From: Taudactylus pleione
Taxonomy: Eukaryota > Chordata > Amphibia > Anura > Myobatrachidae
DNA length: 64,000 nucleotides
Assembly (NCBI GenBank): GCA_031769625.1
Contig: JAUIMM010000113.1
Coordinates: 12,186,501 to 12,250,500, forward strand
Direction of reading: 5' to 3'
The notes under the pieces are model-generated. The model ran no database searches. It saw only the letters and a program-made list of their open reading frames with translations, and was not told the origin of the DNA. Below, one piece after another: positions 23,920 to 35,697 of the stretch (position 1 is the first letter of the stretch; every line of letters begins with the position of its first letter). The position numbers and the translations under genes were made by a program.

Positions 23920-24781
23920 TGTTATGTATCCCTGGGAAGATTCAATGATTCATTTTACAGAGATGAGGGGCACAACAGAATAGAATAAAATTGGGTAAAA
24001 AAATTGCCAAAAGGCCTGTAGTAGACAAAGAATCTGATGACAGCCAGGAAGGAGATGCAGACCTATGGCTGGGTTGCAGTCTCAAGTGCTGATGTGTACA
24101 AGGTTTAAGATGCGAGTAAATTTATGTTAGAAGTTTTGATGGCTGGTGAGTATTTGACTGGAATGTGGCTTTAAGGCCAAGTTGCATCCTTGAGTACTGA
24201 TGTGTACTTGGCTGGCATGCAGCCTTGTGGCTGGGTTGCAGCCTTGAGGAATGATGTATACTTGTCTGGGATGCGGCCTTGTGGCTGGGTTGCAGCCTTG
24301 AGGGCTGAGGTGTACTTAGCTGGGGTATGGCTGGGAAAGCCATGATAGATAACTAAAGTCCATTCTGATGCAGCAGTGTGGCTGAGACTGCAGTATGGCA
24401 GGTAACTAATAGTCCACTCAGACGCAGCGGTGCAGCTGAGACAACTGTAAAGTTTGTAACGAATAGTCTACTGACTGCAGCGATAAATGCAATCTGAAGT
24501 CCACTCAGATGCCACAGTGTGGCTGAGACTGAAGAGATACACGCTGACAGAAGGTACTGGAAAACACCATGAGTAGGATCTCCACACACGAAACCGGAAG
24601 CCATGTAATGAATGCTACAGCCAGCATCCGAGCAGAGAAACAGCAGAGGTTAAAAAGGAGAGGGCTCCAATCAGAACAGGACAGAGATGATGGAGAAGCC
24701 AGGTAGGAGGATCTGGTCTCATAGCAGCGGACGTGAGAGAACCACCAGGAGTCAAACAAGATGCAGTGATGGCTTGTGACA
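23920..24781 (-). repeat. 5' LTR of the gypsy element
   Basis: It runs on the minus strand from TGTCACAAGCC to GGGATACATAACA (TG...CA). It contains the same internal tandem block of GCAGCCTTGAGG units (about 24,170-24,320) as the other LTR. The sequence just inside (minus strand TTATAGCCAGCCTC) would be the primer-binding site, but I do not recognise the tRNA. Confidence 0.85.
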
Positions 24782-24985
24782 CATGGCATAGTGACTCATA
24801 GCAACCACAATGTCATTTTTCAAATGTCCAATGCTTGCTTTGGGTTATGGTCATGTTGTTTTCATTGTTTGGTGATCAAAAAAAGCAACCTCTCCATTGC
24901 TACATAATTATATTGCATATATTAAATCTTATATAAAAAATTAATTGGTCTGTTTGTTTGTCTTTCTGTATGTCTTTCCATTTAT
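24782..24985. other. Non-coding DNA
   Basis: Nothing recognisable between the gypsy LTR and the tandem repeat. Confidence 0.4.
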
Positions 24986-25610
24986 GCATTCGGACACCCC
25001 TGCTCCGATTGGTATGAAACCAATCCTTATTGGTCCAGTTAGATCCTAGCCAGGTTTTAGGGGGTTTAGGGTCCAGTCGGACCTCCCATTGGTGTATGCT
25101 GGGCAGAGCTTTGACCCAGTGAGCCAGTTTCACTGGATGTATTTGGACGAAAACTTCAGAGTGGTAATACTGGATCCCAGAAGATATATTGGGGGTTGAG
25201 GTCCTAGTCATGCCTCCCATTGGTGTATGTTGGGCAGAACGTTGAGCCAATGAGCCTGTTTTGAGCCTTCCAAAGGATGTATTTGGACAAAAACTTCAGA
25301 GTGGTAACATTGGATACCAAAAGACATATTGGGGGTTGAGGTCCTGGTCGAGCCTCCCATTGGGGTATGCTGGGCAGAACTTTGACCTGGGGATGCTGGA
25401 AAGAACTTTGACCCAGGGAGCCTATTCTGGGCCTTCAACTGGATAGATTTGGGTGAAAATCTTACAGAGGGGTGGCAATTGGTTCGGGATGCTAATCGAG
25501 TGGTTAGAGTCCCACCGCGGAGTGTGCCAGGCAGAACTTTGACCCAAGGAGCCTGTTTCTGGGCCTTCCACTGGATGGATTTGGATGACATCACATAATA
25601 AAACTTAATA
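24986..25610. repeat. Diverged tandem repeat, about 140-bp unit
   Basis: GGATGTATTTGGAC(G/A)AAAACTTC occurs at 25,134 and 25,274, 140 bp apart, each followed by CAGAGTGGTAA, ATATTGGGGGTTGAGGTCCT, CCTCCCATTGG and GGGCAGAAC. More diverged copies lie on either side (about 25,030 and 25,440-25,590), giving roughly four units. Long minus-strand open frames here are a consequence of the repeat. Confidence 0.8.
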
Positions 25611-25649
25611 ACTTGAAGATTTAAAACCAGGCAACTCCAGGTATTTCAG

Positions 25650-25650
<1 letters not shown>

Positions 25651-25687
<37 letters not shown>
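25651..25687. repeat. (TA)n microsatellite
   Basis: Uninterrupted TA dinucleotides of about 37 bp end at the left end of the Tc1 element, whose target is TA. Confidence 0.9.
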
Positions 25688-25689
<2 letters not shown>

Positions 25690-25690
<1 letters not shown>

Positions 25691-27273
25691 AGGTGCATAA
25701 ATATTGGGACATTGACAGCATTTTCATATTTTGGCCTCTATTCACCAGCACAATGGCTATGAAATGAAACAAACAAGATGTGCTTTAACTGCAGACTTTC
25801 AGATTTAATTTGAGGGTAATTACATCCAAATCAGGTGAACGGTGTAGGAATTACAATGTTTCTATATGTGCCTCCCACTTTTTAAGGTGCCAAAAGTAAT
25901 GGGACTATCAACTCAAAAGCTATTTCATGGACAGGTGTGGGCTATTCCCTCATTATTTCATTATCAATTAAGCAGGTAAAAGGTCTGGAGTTGATTCTAG
26001 GTGTGACATTTGCATCTGGAATCAGTTGCTGTCGACTCTCAATATGAGATCCAAAGAGCTGTCACTATCAGTGAAGCAAGCCATCATTAGGCTGAAAAAT
26101 CAAAACAAACCCATCAGAGAGATAGCAAAAACATTAGGTGTGGCCAAATCAACTGTTTGGAACATTGTTAAAAAGAAAGAATGCTTCGGAGAGCTCGGCA
26201 ACACCAAAAGACCCGGAAGACCACGGAAAACAACTGTGGTGGATGACAGAAGAATTATTTCCCTGGTGAAGAAAAATCCCTTCACAACAGTTGGCCAAAT
26301 GAAGAACACTCTCCAGGATGTAGGTGTATATGTGTCAAAGTCAACAATCAAGAGAAGACTTCAAAAGAGTGAATATAGAGGGTTCACCACAAGATGTAAA
26401 CCATTGATGAGCCACAAAAACAGGAAGAACAGATTAGAGTTTGCCAAACAACATCTAAAAAAGCCATTACAGTTCTGGAACAACATCCTATGGAGAGATG
26501 AGACAAAGATCAACTTGTACCAGAGTGATGGGAAGAGAAGTGTATGGAGAAGGAAAGGAACTGCTCATGATCCAAAACATACCACCTCATCAGTGAAGCA
26601 TGGTGGTGGTAGTGTCATGGCATGGGCATGTATGTCTGCCAATCTAACTGGTTCCCTTGTATTTATTGATGATGTGACTGCTGACAAAAGCAGCAGAATG
26701 AATTCTGAAGTGTTTCGGGCAATATTATATGCTCATATTCAGCAAATGCTTCAGAACTCATTGGAGGACTGCGCTTCACAGTGCAGATGGACAATGACCC
26801 GAAGCATACTGCAAAAGCAACCAAAGAGGTTTTTAAGGCTAAAAAGTGGAATGCTATGCAATGGCCAAGTCAATCCCCTGACCTGAATCCGATTGAGCAT
26901 GCATTTCACTTGATGAAGACAAAACTGAAGGGAAAATGCCCCAAGAACAAGCAGGAACTGAAGACATTTGCAGTAGAGGCCTGGCAGAGCATCACCAGGG
27001 ATGAAACCCAGCGTCTGGTGATGTCTATGCGTTCCAGACTTCAGGCTGTAATTGCCTGCAAAGGATATGCAACAAAGTATTAAAAAGTGAAAGTTAGATT
27101 TAGGATTGTTTAGTTTGTCCCATTACTTTTGGCCCCTTAAAAAATGGGAGGCACATATAGAAACCGTTGTAATTCCTCCACCGTTCACCTGATTTGGATG
27201 TAATTACCCTCTAATTAAATATGAAAGTCTGCAGGTATCTTGTTTGCTTCATTTCAAAGCCATTGTGGTGGTG
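25690..27273 (+). mobile_element. Tc1/mariner transposon with long terminal inverted repeats
   Basis: The left inverted repeat (25,690-25,905) and right one (27,117-about 27,273) share ACAATGGC, GTAATTACATCCAAATCAGG, CACATATAGAAAC and CCATTACTTTTGG in opposite orientation. The outermost 40 bp or so of the right repeat are missing or diverged, so this copy could not be cut normally. It lies next to a TA tract, fitting TA target choice. One transposase gene lies between the repeats. Confidence 0.92.
26044..27083 (+). pseudogene. Tc1-like transposase, one frameshift
   Basis: Tc1 transposases cut and paste their own element into TA sites. The start MRSKELS at 26,044 is typical. An earlier in-frame ATG exists at 26,026. 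Residues 1-110 contain two helix-turn-helix DNA-binding domains with a GRPR-type hook (KRPGRPRK). The catalytic domain has Asp in WRDETKINL, Asp in QMDNDPKHTAKA and Glu in SPDLNPIEHAF, the DD34E arrangement. A single frameshift near 26,765 separates the first two-thirds from the last third, whose frame runs open to 27,083. Apart from that break the gene is remarkably intact, so it is fairly young. Full length would be about 340 residues, normal for the family. Confidence 0.92.
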
Positions 27274-28191
27274 CTTAATGTGCTTAATCAATTAGGTACA
27301 ATAAACCGACAAATTAATATATGTAAATGCTGCTTCCACTGTATCATCCTTGCCAGCAATAAATCTAGAAAATAGATATAAAACAGCAAAGGAAGAAGGC
27401 ACTCATAGTTTAATATATAAGAAGACCATCTTCTTGGATAATAAATAATTTGCATAGTTATTGTAAAATGTAATTGTGCTTGTCCATTTATGTAGCCAAT
27501 TTGGGGATGATAGAGAAAAGTCTACTCTTAGGGCACTTTTTCATCCACTGTCAGTGGTTTTCGAATAGTATAAAAGCTTGGTCTCAGCCAGACATAATTT
27601 ACCCAATATCCACAGAAAAAAAATTCAATATCTGCAGCTCCTCCTGGAATAAAGGGGCTCCCAGTCAACAGAAATCCTTCCTATGGAGTGGTGATTTTAA
27701 AAGGTGAACAGGAACCTCCAATGCTAATAATATAATGTAACCAGCGCTAGTCAAATATTATGTGAAAAATATACTATTAATATACAAACGAATGTGTCAG
27801 AAAATTACCATTTTATTCAATCTTAAAAAGACATTTGTATAAAAGCTAATAAAAATAAATATTCAATCAAATCCAAACATCCTGTGGGTAATTAATGTCT
27901 CTCCTAAATGAAGATGGTATAGGACTGGCTCCCAAACTGACTGAATATCTGAACACAGCGATAATTACCAATTGATGGTTTGAAGTGATAACAGTCCTCT
28001 TAGCATGTCCTGTGCAAATTCCTGGGGCTGTATAGATTAGTCCACTTATATTTGCTGGTCCAAAGTCCAAGATGGAAGCCTGTTTAGTTGTCCAAAGAAT
28101 GGTGTTGTCCAAAGGAGAGTTCAAAGTGTACTGAAGTCCTTATTGACCTCACAGGTGTTGGAAAAAGAAGTCTGAGTCTCTGCTTAACGCG
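27274..28191. other. Non-coding DNA, probable repeat of unknown family
   Basis: No coding domain in any frame. The segment leads into a hammerhead-like motif on the minus strand and may be the leader or LTR-like part of a Penelope-type element. That is inference from the motif alone. Confidence 0.35.
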
Positions 28192-28224
28192 TTTCGCTGG
28201 ATCAGTAGTCTCCAGCTTCATCAG
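28192..28224 (-). ncRNA. Hammerhead-ribozyme-like motif (best example)
   Basis: On the minus strand the order is CTGATGA, a single A, a 5-bp stem GCTGG...CCAGC closing an 11-base loop, then GAAA followed by CGCGTTA. CTGATGA...stem II...GAAA is the conserved hammerhead core. Penelope-like retroelements are known to carry such ribozymes. The extra A after CTGATGA and an unresolved short stem III make activity uncertain. Confidence 0.5.
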
Positions 28225-28750
28225 AAGCATAATGTGATAGAGCTAGAGGTGCTCTTTTATACTCTGTAAATTACAGGGATCTACAACACCTGTTCATAAT
28301 CATTATCTGACACATCCGTTTTTTGTGAATAATAACTTTAAAAATTGAAGGAGACAATCTTACCTGAAAGGGGTATACAATACATGTACAATCATACCAT
28401 TTCTCTTTATATTTTTCACTTTTATTAGTGCTAAACATTTGTATATATCCCAGCCATGTGATCATACTGCGGTCACATGGTGCGCAAAGGACCAATCCTG
28501 GGCTTTGTTTATCCACATCCAGGTGACCTAGCCCCGAGTATAATGATGGTCTCCACATGACTACGGAGTTCTGATCACATGATTTCGCTAGGAACCTCCA
28601 ATGCATTTCTTTTGAAACCTAACTTCCTCCTATATAAACTGAAGACATGCGATATCATTGGGTACAATTTATCAATATATTCTGTCCCAAGTGAGGTAGA
28701 TAATAGTATGCTGCGATGTGTATATGTAAGCAGCTCAGTTTAGTTTGATT
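28225..28750. other. Non-coding DNA
   Basis: No gene or repeat boundary recognised. Confidence 0.4.
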
Positions 28751-28884
28751 TAGACAAGGTATTAGGATGACAGAGTGCTAAGTACTATTGTTAGTTTAAT
28801 CCTATTGATCTATGTTACAAATAGTAAATAAAATAAAATGAGTAAAAAAAAATGCTTTAAAAAAATATATATACTGTATGTATG

Positions 28885-28929
<45 letters not shown>

Positions 28930-29598
28930 AAAATAAATAATAAATTAATAAAAACAGTATGCACCAGCAAGACAAGCAGGGACAGGAAGAGGGTATTAGG
29001 ATAGGTAAAAAGAGATACCTTTGCAGCATGAGATCTTCGCCTTGACAAAGCGTCTTGAAGAACGTGAAAGACAGAGCAGAGCAGTGTGCAACTCTAAGCA
29101 GGACCGTGAGAGAAGCAAGCCACTGGCAAGTGACGTCATCACCAGCCGCTGTGGCATGCTCCAGTTGGATCCCCATTGAGTATTACGGACAGCAAAGGAG
29201 GAGAAGATTGCATGCTGCTAGAGTCCCAGAGTAACCCACAGGTAGGGGCAGTCAGGGACAGTAGCTAAAATATCTCGATCCCGCCTAATCATCCGGACAT
29301 TGAATATCATTTCACCTCCTGCTCTAACATTGTTTTTAAGAGTTTTAAACATTGGAGTCTCTCTTTTTATCTATCCTAATACCCTCTTCCCCTCCCTGCT
29401 TGTCTTGCTGGTGCATACTCTTTTTATTAACTCATTTATTTATTTTTATTTATATTTTATAATATATATATTTTTTTCTTCGTTTTTTTAAAAGCGTTTT
29501 TTTATTATTATTTTATTTTATTGACTATTATTAACATAGAACAATAGGAATTAACTAACAATAGTACTTAGCACTCAGTCATCCTAATACCTTGTCTA
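28751..29598. mobile_element. Fold-back element with about 250-bp inverted arms
   Basis: The left arm (28,751-29,016) reads TAGACAAGGTATTAGGATGA through TATGCACCAGCAAGACAAGC to AAAAAGAGA. The right arm (29,359-29,598) is its reverse complement. The arms differ by scattered substitutions and by a TA microsatellite (28,888-28,922) present only on the left. The 340-bp centre has no ORF. Such long arms with no coding centre fit a non-autonomous fold-back DNA element. Confidence 0.85.
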
Positions 29599-30123
29599 TA
29601 TTCTGTCCCAAAACTGCTTACCATAAATCTAAAAATAATATGTCTTTACATATATGTCTTTCACCCCTCGGCCCCTTGGATAATGTTGAAATATCCTTCT
29701 CATCAATCCAGAAATAGGATATAAAATAAAGAAAAGAAGTTGTAAACCTGATAACAAAAGTATCAAAAGTTATTAAAGTTACTGCATACCAAAATTACGT
29801 CATGTAATTGTAATAAATCATTAAAGGTAATCCCATATACCACATGTTGATTCAATACCGCAACTCCATCAGTTATAGTAGCAAACCTTGAGGTTTTGCA
29901 TATCATATGTATCAGTTGCCTCAATGTCAGCTCAGTCAAAAAGAGTTAAAAAAATCATATGGTTAATACGTTTTAACAAATATTTATTTCACAAAAACAC
30001 GTAACTATAAAGATGCATATATTTAGAAAAATATAGTATCGCTTATCTGATAATATACCATTAGGGATCGCCCAATAGTAAACATGGAGGAGGAAGAGTT
30101 CAATGTAGAGCAGCACCAATGCA
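29599..30123. other. Non-coding DNA
   Basis: AT-rich and without recognisable genes. Confidence 0.4.
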
Positions 30124-30158
30124 TTTCACCCTTCTTAAATTGTTCTGGATTTCATTAG
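30124..30158 (-). ncRNA. Hammerhead-like motif, degenerate
   Basis: On the minus strand CTAATGAA is followed by ATCC, a loop of about 15 bases, GGGT and GAAA. One core base differs (CTAATGA) and the stem includes G-T pairs. It is probably a decayed member of the same class as 28,192-28,224. Confidence 0.35.
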
Positions 30159-30599
30159 GGTGATAAGTTTAGTACTGTGCATCTATTAACAGCATATTCA
30201 GGTACCAAACAAGTTTTATGTGGCCAGAAACGGAAATGTCTACTTCCAGTTTTCGTCAAGCAACTTCCGGTTTCAATGTTCACTTTTAATATATTTATAG
30301 TGAGTCAATAAATGTAAATAATCTCAATATACAATGAAAATACAAGACTATAGAGTCAGAGGGCCTCACAGGTACAGTGTCTTGGTCTTATAACTCCACT
30401 TCTGACACATGGCTCATCTACAGTACTTCTGGTTTTGGGTATGCAGTTTCAAACTCTACCATTAGATCCTTTATATTTTTATCCCTGGCCAGCTATCAAG
30501 GGGAAAAAAAGGAAAAGGATTTATTAGTAAAATCGGACATTTCTTCTCTGCAACATCAATCACAAAAAGATGGGAAGCTACAGATGTACATCTCGGGGT

Positions 30600-30840
30600 A
30601 AATGTAATAGTTTGCGATTTTGTTAAAAATGCGAGTTTAGCGCTGAACTCGCAATTTTTACTCATTTGCAAATGTAATAGGGTGCGACTATAGTAAAACT
30701 CACATTTTTGGGGGTTTTACTATAATTCGCAAAAAACTTATCACATCCAGATGTTTTCCCATTTTCTAACTAGAACTCAGGCAATGTAATAGAGTGCGAG
30801 TGCTTCCCTCGCACATATTACTGCCTGAGAACTCGCAAAA
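30600..30840. mobile_element. Hairpin-rich MITE-like block
   Basis: Several inverted repeats lie close together, including AATGCGAGTTTAGCGC with its partner AACTCGCAATT (30,627-30,660) and GAGTGCTT with its partner. TGTAATAG recurs three times. There is no ORF. The ends are not certain. Confidence 0.5.
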
Positions 30841-31508
30841 ACAATAGACCAGCTTCAGGATAGTGAGTTTAATCTGGTCAGGTCAGAGTAACACAGAAAC
30901 ATGCACATAGTGTATGCATGAGATACATGCATGTTGCTGTGTGTATATATGAAAATACTTTTTTATTATTAAACAAATGATGTGCACCCCCTCCCCAGAA
31001 ACACAACCAGCCCCGGGCTCTGTACATCCTGTGCTAGTTTTTAAAATACAGGGCCAAAATGCGTAGGGGGCCCCTTTACTTTAAGTACCAGCACAGGGCT
31101 TTTCTCATCCGGTACTGGTTGTGGAAAAATAGGGGTCAAAACAAGTCCATAACGAGCACCGGACTCTTTCAAATGGTGAAGTAAGGCATAGCTAGGGAAA
31201 CCCTTTCACCGGGTTCCCCTGCCAAAGCATTACCCCTGATGGCTAGTCAGCTCAGGCCGGGCATCCCTGGGGAGGTGAGGACCTCCCCAATAAACGGGTC
31301 CCCTTCTCAAGGGCAAAACGGGCCTGGACTGATTGCCCAGGGGGCTATCCCCAGCGCCCCTGGCTGGTGGGTGCCGGGTTGATAGTGTAAATGTGTTGTG
31401 TAAAATAGAAGTGTAATGCATGACTGTGGCCTGCAGGTGGTACAGTGATAAAATGTCCAAAAAGTCAGACTGTCCTGCTGAAATGGGGACAGTTAGAAGG
31501 TATGTAAA

Positions 31509-31555
<47 letters not shown>

Positions 31556-31840
31556 CAAACACACACTCCCGAAAGGGGGTATGGCTTTGCTGAAGGGGCG
31601 TGGTTATGACCCATGAAGCCACACCCCCTTATGTGTGCCGATCTTGTGACGCCAGTGCTATTATGAGTCAGTATGACTCATTATAGTACCTGGCTAGCCA
31701 CTGACTGCGTGCCCCTTCACCCCGTCAAATCTGTCACCCGGTGCACACGCACCCCTAGCCCCTCCCCCTAGTTACGGCCCTGCATTGGGCACATCTGCTT
31801 TTTAAGGTAAGCACTTTCCACTTTGTATTTGTACTACACC
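30841..31840. other. Non-coding repeat-like DNA with a TA tract and a hAT-like end
   Basis: A TA microsatellite lies at about 31,508-31,551. The sequence before 31,782 ends CTAGTTACGGCCCTG, the reverse complement of CAGGGCCGTAACTAG, a frequent terminus of hAT-derived MITEs. The same word in the other orientation starts at 43,803. The matching left end was not located. Confidence 0.45.
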
Positions 31841-31876
31841 CTGAGGAAAAGACACTGCATGGTCTTGAAATGTCGG
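31841..31876 (+). ncRNA. Hammerhead-like motif
   Basis: CTGAGGAA is followed by the stem AAGAC...GTCTT (8-base loop) and GAAATGTC. The core differs from CTGATGA by one base. It shares the layout of the motif at 51,505. Confidence 0.4.
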
Positions 31877-32953
31877 TTTACAAAATATGTACAATATAAC
31901 TTAATATTTTCAAAATCTGAAGAGTAATGTAGGTGCTAATAGCTCTGTCTCTCGGGACTTGTTTTTACATTATATAGGCCTATCACAGTGCATAACACAT
32001 AAAGAAGCCAATCATCAATTATCAATAATGTAACATGCCTATAAACTGTCACTGCCCCACGACACCTGCATGTACTGTAACTTGCAGGGTGCCCGGAACA
32101 GCACTATACAGACACTAGAACTACTGCAGAGCCGAAATGATAATTCAAGTGATGCTCCAGACAGGCACCCTGCAGCCGGTGTAGTTGTGGATGCACCGCA
32201 ATGCTCTATTTATGGGAGCCGGTGGCAGAGCTGAAAGTCCTTCCCCCTAGGTATGACATCATGATGCCACATGTTTAGGGGGCAGGGTGCCCTGTTACAG
32301 CACTCAATACTGTAGTCTTGTAAAATGAATTTACAGCCTATTGGACACTCATTATTCTGAATTTCACTAGGAGACAATGGCTGGATGCACCATAAGATTG
32401 TCATTATTAGGTGTTTAGACTGCAGTACACTTTTATTAGCACTGAATTTGACTGTATTTTATTTTTACACATTTTACACATTAACTACAAAATTGTCACA
32501 AAACACAGTGTTTTTTTTTTACAGTTGCTATCACTTGGCCGGTTGTGAGTGGGGCTGGGTGCAATTTTGAGGGCCACACAGCCACTTATCTCTTGGCCAC
32601 AGATGGTTACTGTGAAGTAGGCAGATGATGCACATCAACTGTTCAGATTGTGTTTATTTATGAAACATACACGGAATGGCCAATGGAATCCTCAACCTAT
32701 CTTTAATTGTAGAGAATATTACCAATACTCTTTACATGGAAATAAATTAATTTCTTAATTGATATATATCTTAAATTATCCTGATGTAAATCACAGAAGA
32801 ACTGTAAATTAAAAAGGATAGTTTTAATGTTTGAATGATTGTTAAATGAAGATGGGGGCAAGACTACTTACCAACATGAATTCTACAAAGAGTTAAAGAT
32901 TCCAATGAATTAATTTGTTGGTGGTGCTCAGCACGAGTCCAGTGCATAAACAC
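31877..32953. other. Non-coding DNA
   Basis: Nothing recognisable. Confidence 0.4.
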
Positions 32954-33327
32954 TTGGGGGGAGATTCAATTAGCCGTGGTAATTTACCACAGGCTAATTG
33001 ATTACCGGGGGGCAATTCACTTATCCCCACTAAATGGGGATTTCTTTTCGAGTCTCATGAGACCTGAAAAGAAATCCCCAAAAAGTGTGCTGTTATTGGT
33101 GGATTACAACCATTTAATGCCCGAATATGTGAACTTTTCAAGGATTCTGGGTTCTAACGCCCGATAACCTGAGTTAATGCATGTTAACCCATTGATTTAT
33201 TGGGCATTATCATAGGTATCGAGAGAAAAAGGGAGCCTAATTGACTAGCCTCGGGCGTTAAAGTCCCAGGCTACCTTACTTTTTCTCCCTCGTTAATTTA
33301 TCAGGGCTAATTGAAGCTCCCCCTTAG
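32954..33327. mobile_element. Palindromic MITE, second copy of the 16.5-kb family
   Basis: The left end has GGGGGGAGATTCAATTAGCC and the right end GGCTAATTGAAGCTCCCCC, imperfect inverted repeats. The interior contains further self-complementary words. There is no ORF. Confidence 0.72.
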
Positions 33328-33628
33328 AGGACAAAAGGAGGAGAGAAGAACTCCTTGGTGGGGGCACTCTTATAGGTGGTATGGTTATAAAATGTAAAAT
33401 ATAAATCTTATTATTATATTATATAAAACAAGTAGAACATACAGTATATACATACATAAACATATATTTTTAGATTAGGTGACCCTGTATATGTTAGGTT
33501 GGGAAAGAAGAGCAATATTTTTAAAAAAATTGTATTTAGTCCAAAATATGGAAGAACATGGCTCTTATCCCTTAGTGTCACTCAACAGATAAATGCTTGC
33601 ACTATTAATAATTGTTTGTAAATAAAGG

Positions 33629-33672
<44 letters not shown>

Positions 33673-34941
33673 TAATTATTATTATTATTATTATTATTAT
33701 TTACAGTATGTAGTGTTTGGATAATTTTACTTCCTCTTGTATCCTGATGCAGTAAAGTTTTTTCCTATCCATCTCTCCCCATGTTGGTAGCTGGTTGGTG
33801 TGTTTGATTTTGTTTGATGCTCTGGTTGGTGTGAGCGTAAAATCACCAGTGGATACTTGTGAAGCAGCACATGAGTACTGTTTTGGGTAAGCTAGTGTCC
33901 CAAGCCAAGAGGGAGGGTCTGGCAAGTGGCCGTGTTACTTACGCTAACTCTCACCTATCAGTGCAGGTGAGAAATGTATATTTTTGTAGCCACCTTTCAC
34001 TCTTCAGCCCCTTTTCCAATTTATTTTATATAAATTGCGGCATCATTTTTGCCGAATACCTGTCTCTGTGTGTTTATTTGTAGGTTAAGCGGTTATTAGT
34101 ATAAGAGTTAGGATACTATTGCAAATGGTCTGCTTATTTATTGATTACTATTGAATATTGAAGTGCATAACCAAATTTTTCTAAAATTAAGGATTACATT
34201 TTTTGGGGGGGGGGTAATTGGAAATATGTATTTATATTGCAAAGCAATAGCAACAAGCAACAAGTTTTATTTTTTTGTGAATATTTTTCCCACAACAAAT
34301 AGTGTTACTGTATATTTGATGTAAACAGAGTTTAAATTTGTGTTCTACAGACTGAATACAGTTTTTGGAAACCACTTCCAGTCTCGCAGACTTCTTTGAG
34401 ATGTCTGGGAGAACACTCTCTGTCTGATGATGATGGCCTGGAAGACATATCATAATGACTAGTGTCTGTTAAAATGAATAGCTGATCACAGGGCAGAAAT
34501 GCTAATAGCTAAACAAATGATTATCAGATCGCATCTGAATAGGACAGAATCACTCACCAGTGCTGTGCCGAGGACTCATGCATCTGAAAAATACATTTGC
34601 CTTCTGTGTCTAATTGTTTCAGGCTGCTCATTATCTCAGACTTGTGTTTGAAATGATGCATTTGAAATTCAGTGGGCATATTAAACTGTCATGTTAACAT
34701 TGGGCATCTCTACTAAAGAAAAAAAAATATGTCAAATATAATAAAGGAGGAAGGATCGGCTTTAAAAATGTTCCTTTCTATCTAACTAACATGTTAATGT
34801 AATCACAAGCCTGAATAATAAGTTTGTTTCTTGACTACATACTGTACAGTATGTATTTTTATTTGCCTGCAGTAGGTAATTTTTCTTTCATTGCATGGTA
34901 GCCTCCTGTTCATTATATAACATAGTAATAATATATATTTA
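33328..34941. other. Non-coding DNA with (AAT)n/(ATT)n microsatellite
   Basis: At about 33,629-33,703 an (AAT)n run turns into (ATT)n across AATTAATTATT, forming a self-complementary trinucleotide repeat. Elsewhere in this stretch I see no gene. Confidence 0.6.
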
Positions 34942-35320
34942 TTAGTGATGAACGAGTTCGATTCTCTGAGAACCGGAGCCACCCAAACATAGGGGATCTG
35001 GGTAGAATCCGAGTAAGCCCCGGGTTTTCCTGTCTGACATGCAGTAGTGCACGCAGGGGGGGTTTCTGAGTACCCAGAAACCCCCCTGACAGACGAGACG
35101 AGAGAGCGGCATTTTGCCCCACCCCCTCGTGGCAAAATGCCGGGGTTCACGGGTCAATAGGGAGGAGGCGGAGCCAATATGATGCAATTCCATTAGAATT
35201 GCTTCATTTGGCCCTGCCCCTCCCAATTGACCTGCAAACCGTGGCATTTTGCAACTAGGGGGAGGAGCCTTATGATAGTGCCAGGACCCATTCCCATCTC
35301 TACAACCCACAGCTGCTGCC
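34942..35320 (+). mobile_element. Fragment of a hAT 5' terminus
   Basis: TTAGTGATGAACGAGTTCG followed by TTCTCTGAGAACCGGAGCC resembles the terminus TTAGGGATGAGCGGGTTCGG and its hairpin at 52,048. No transposase follows. It appears to be a truncated, non-coding relative of the hAT elements further right. Confidence 0.55.
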
Positions 35321-35497
35321 AAGTAAGTGTATGTGTAATGTATGTGTGTGTGTAATGTGTGTGTGTGTAATGTATGTATGTGTAATGTGTGTGTGAGTAA
35401 TTTGTGTGACATATGTATGTGTGTGCATACCTACGGTATATGCATGTGTATATACAGTATAATATACAGTATATATGCTTGTGTGTGTGTATACTGT

Positions 35498-35543
<46 letters not shown>

Positions 35544-35559
35544 ATATATATATATGAAC
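35321..35559. repeat. Simple-sequence region (TG/TA-rich)
   Basis: Runs of TGTG, GTAT and long TA tracts (about 35,501-35,555). Open frames rich in Tyr/Ile across it are artefacts of the dinucleotide repeats. Confidence 0.85.
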
Positions 35560-35697
35560 GTAAACACCTTTTAAAGCTGAAACAAAAAGTATTAAATACC
35601 CCAGGGGCAAATACTTTAATGCCCAACAAGTATAGGACCACTACCCTGTCCACACAGAGGATTCCATGGGTCAACAGGTATGGCCCTAATAGTCATT

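Larger units (their letters stand above)
18893..24781 (-). mobile_element. Ty3/gypsy LTR retrotransposon with chromodomain (chromovirus), decayed
   Basis: Reading the minus strand from 24,781 to 18,893 the order is LTR, gag, protease/RT, RNase H, integrase, chromodomain and LTR. This gag-RT-RNase H-integrase order with a C-terminal chromodomain defines chromoviruses, which include vertebrate sushi-like elements. Both LTRs begin TGTTATG on the + strand. The element is full length by structure but all coding regions are broken. A clean target duplication is not visible (left flank AAAGG, right flank CATGG). Confidence 0.9.

Noticed and set aside
28800..29176. Minus-strand ORFs rich in Ile/Tyr and Phe/Leu (also near 31.2, 35.2-35.7, 51.7 kb)
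   Set aside because: They are translations of TA and TG microsatellites, with no domain or coding signal.
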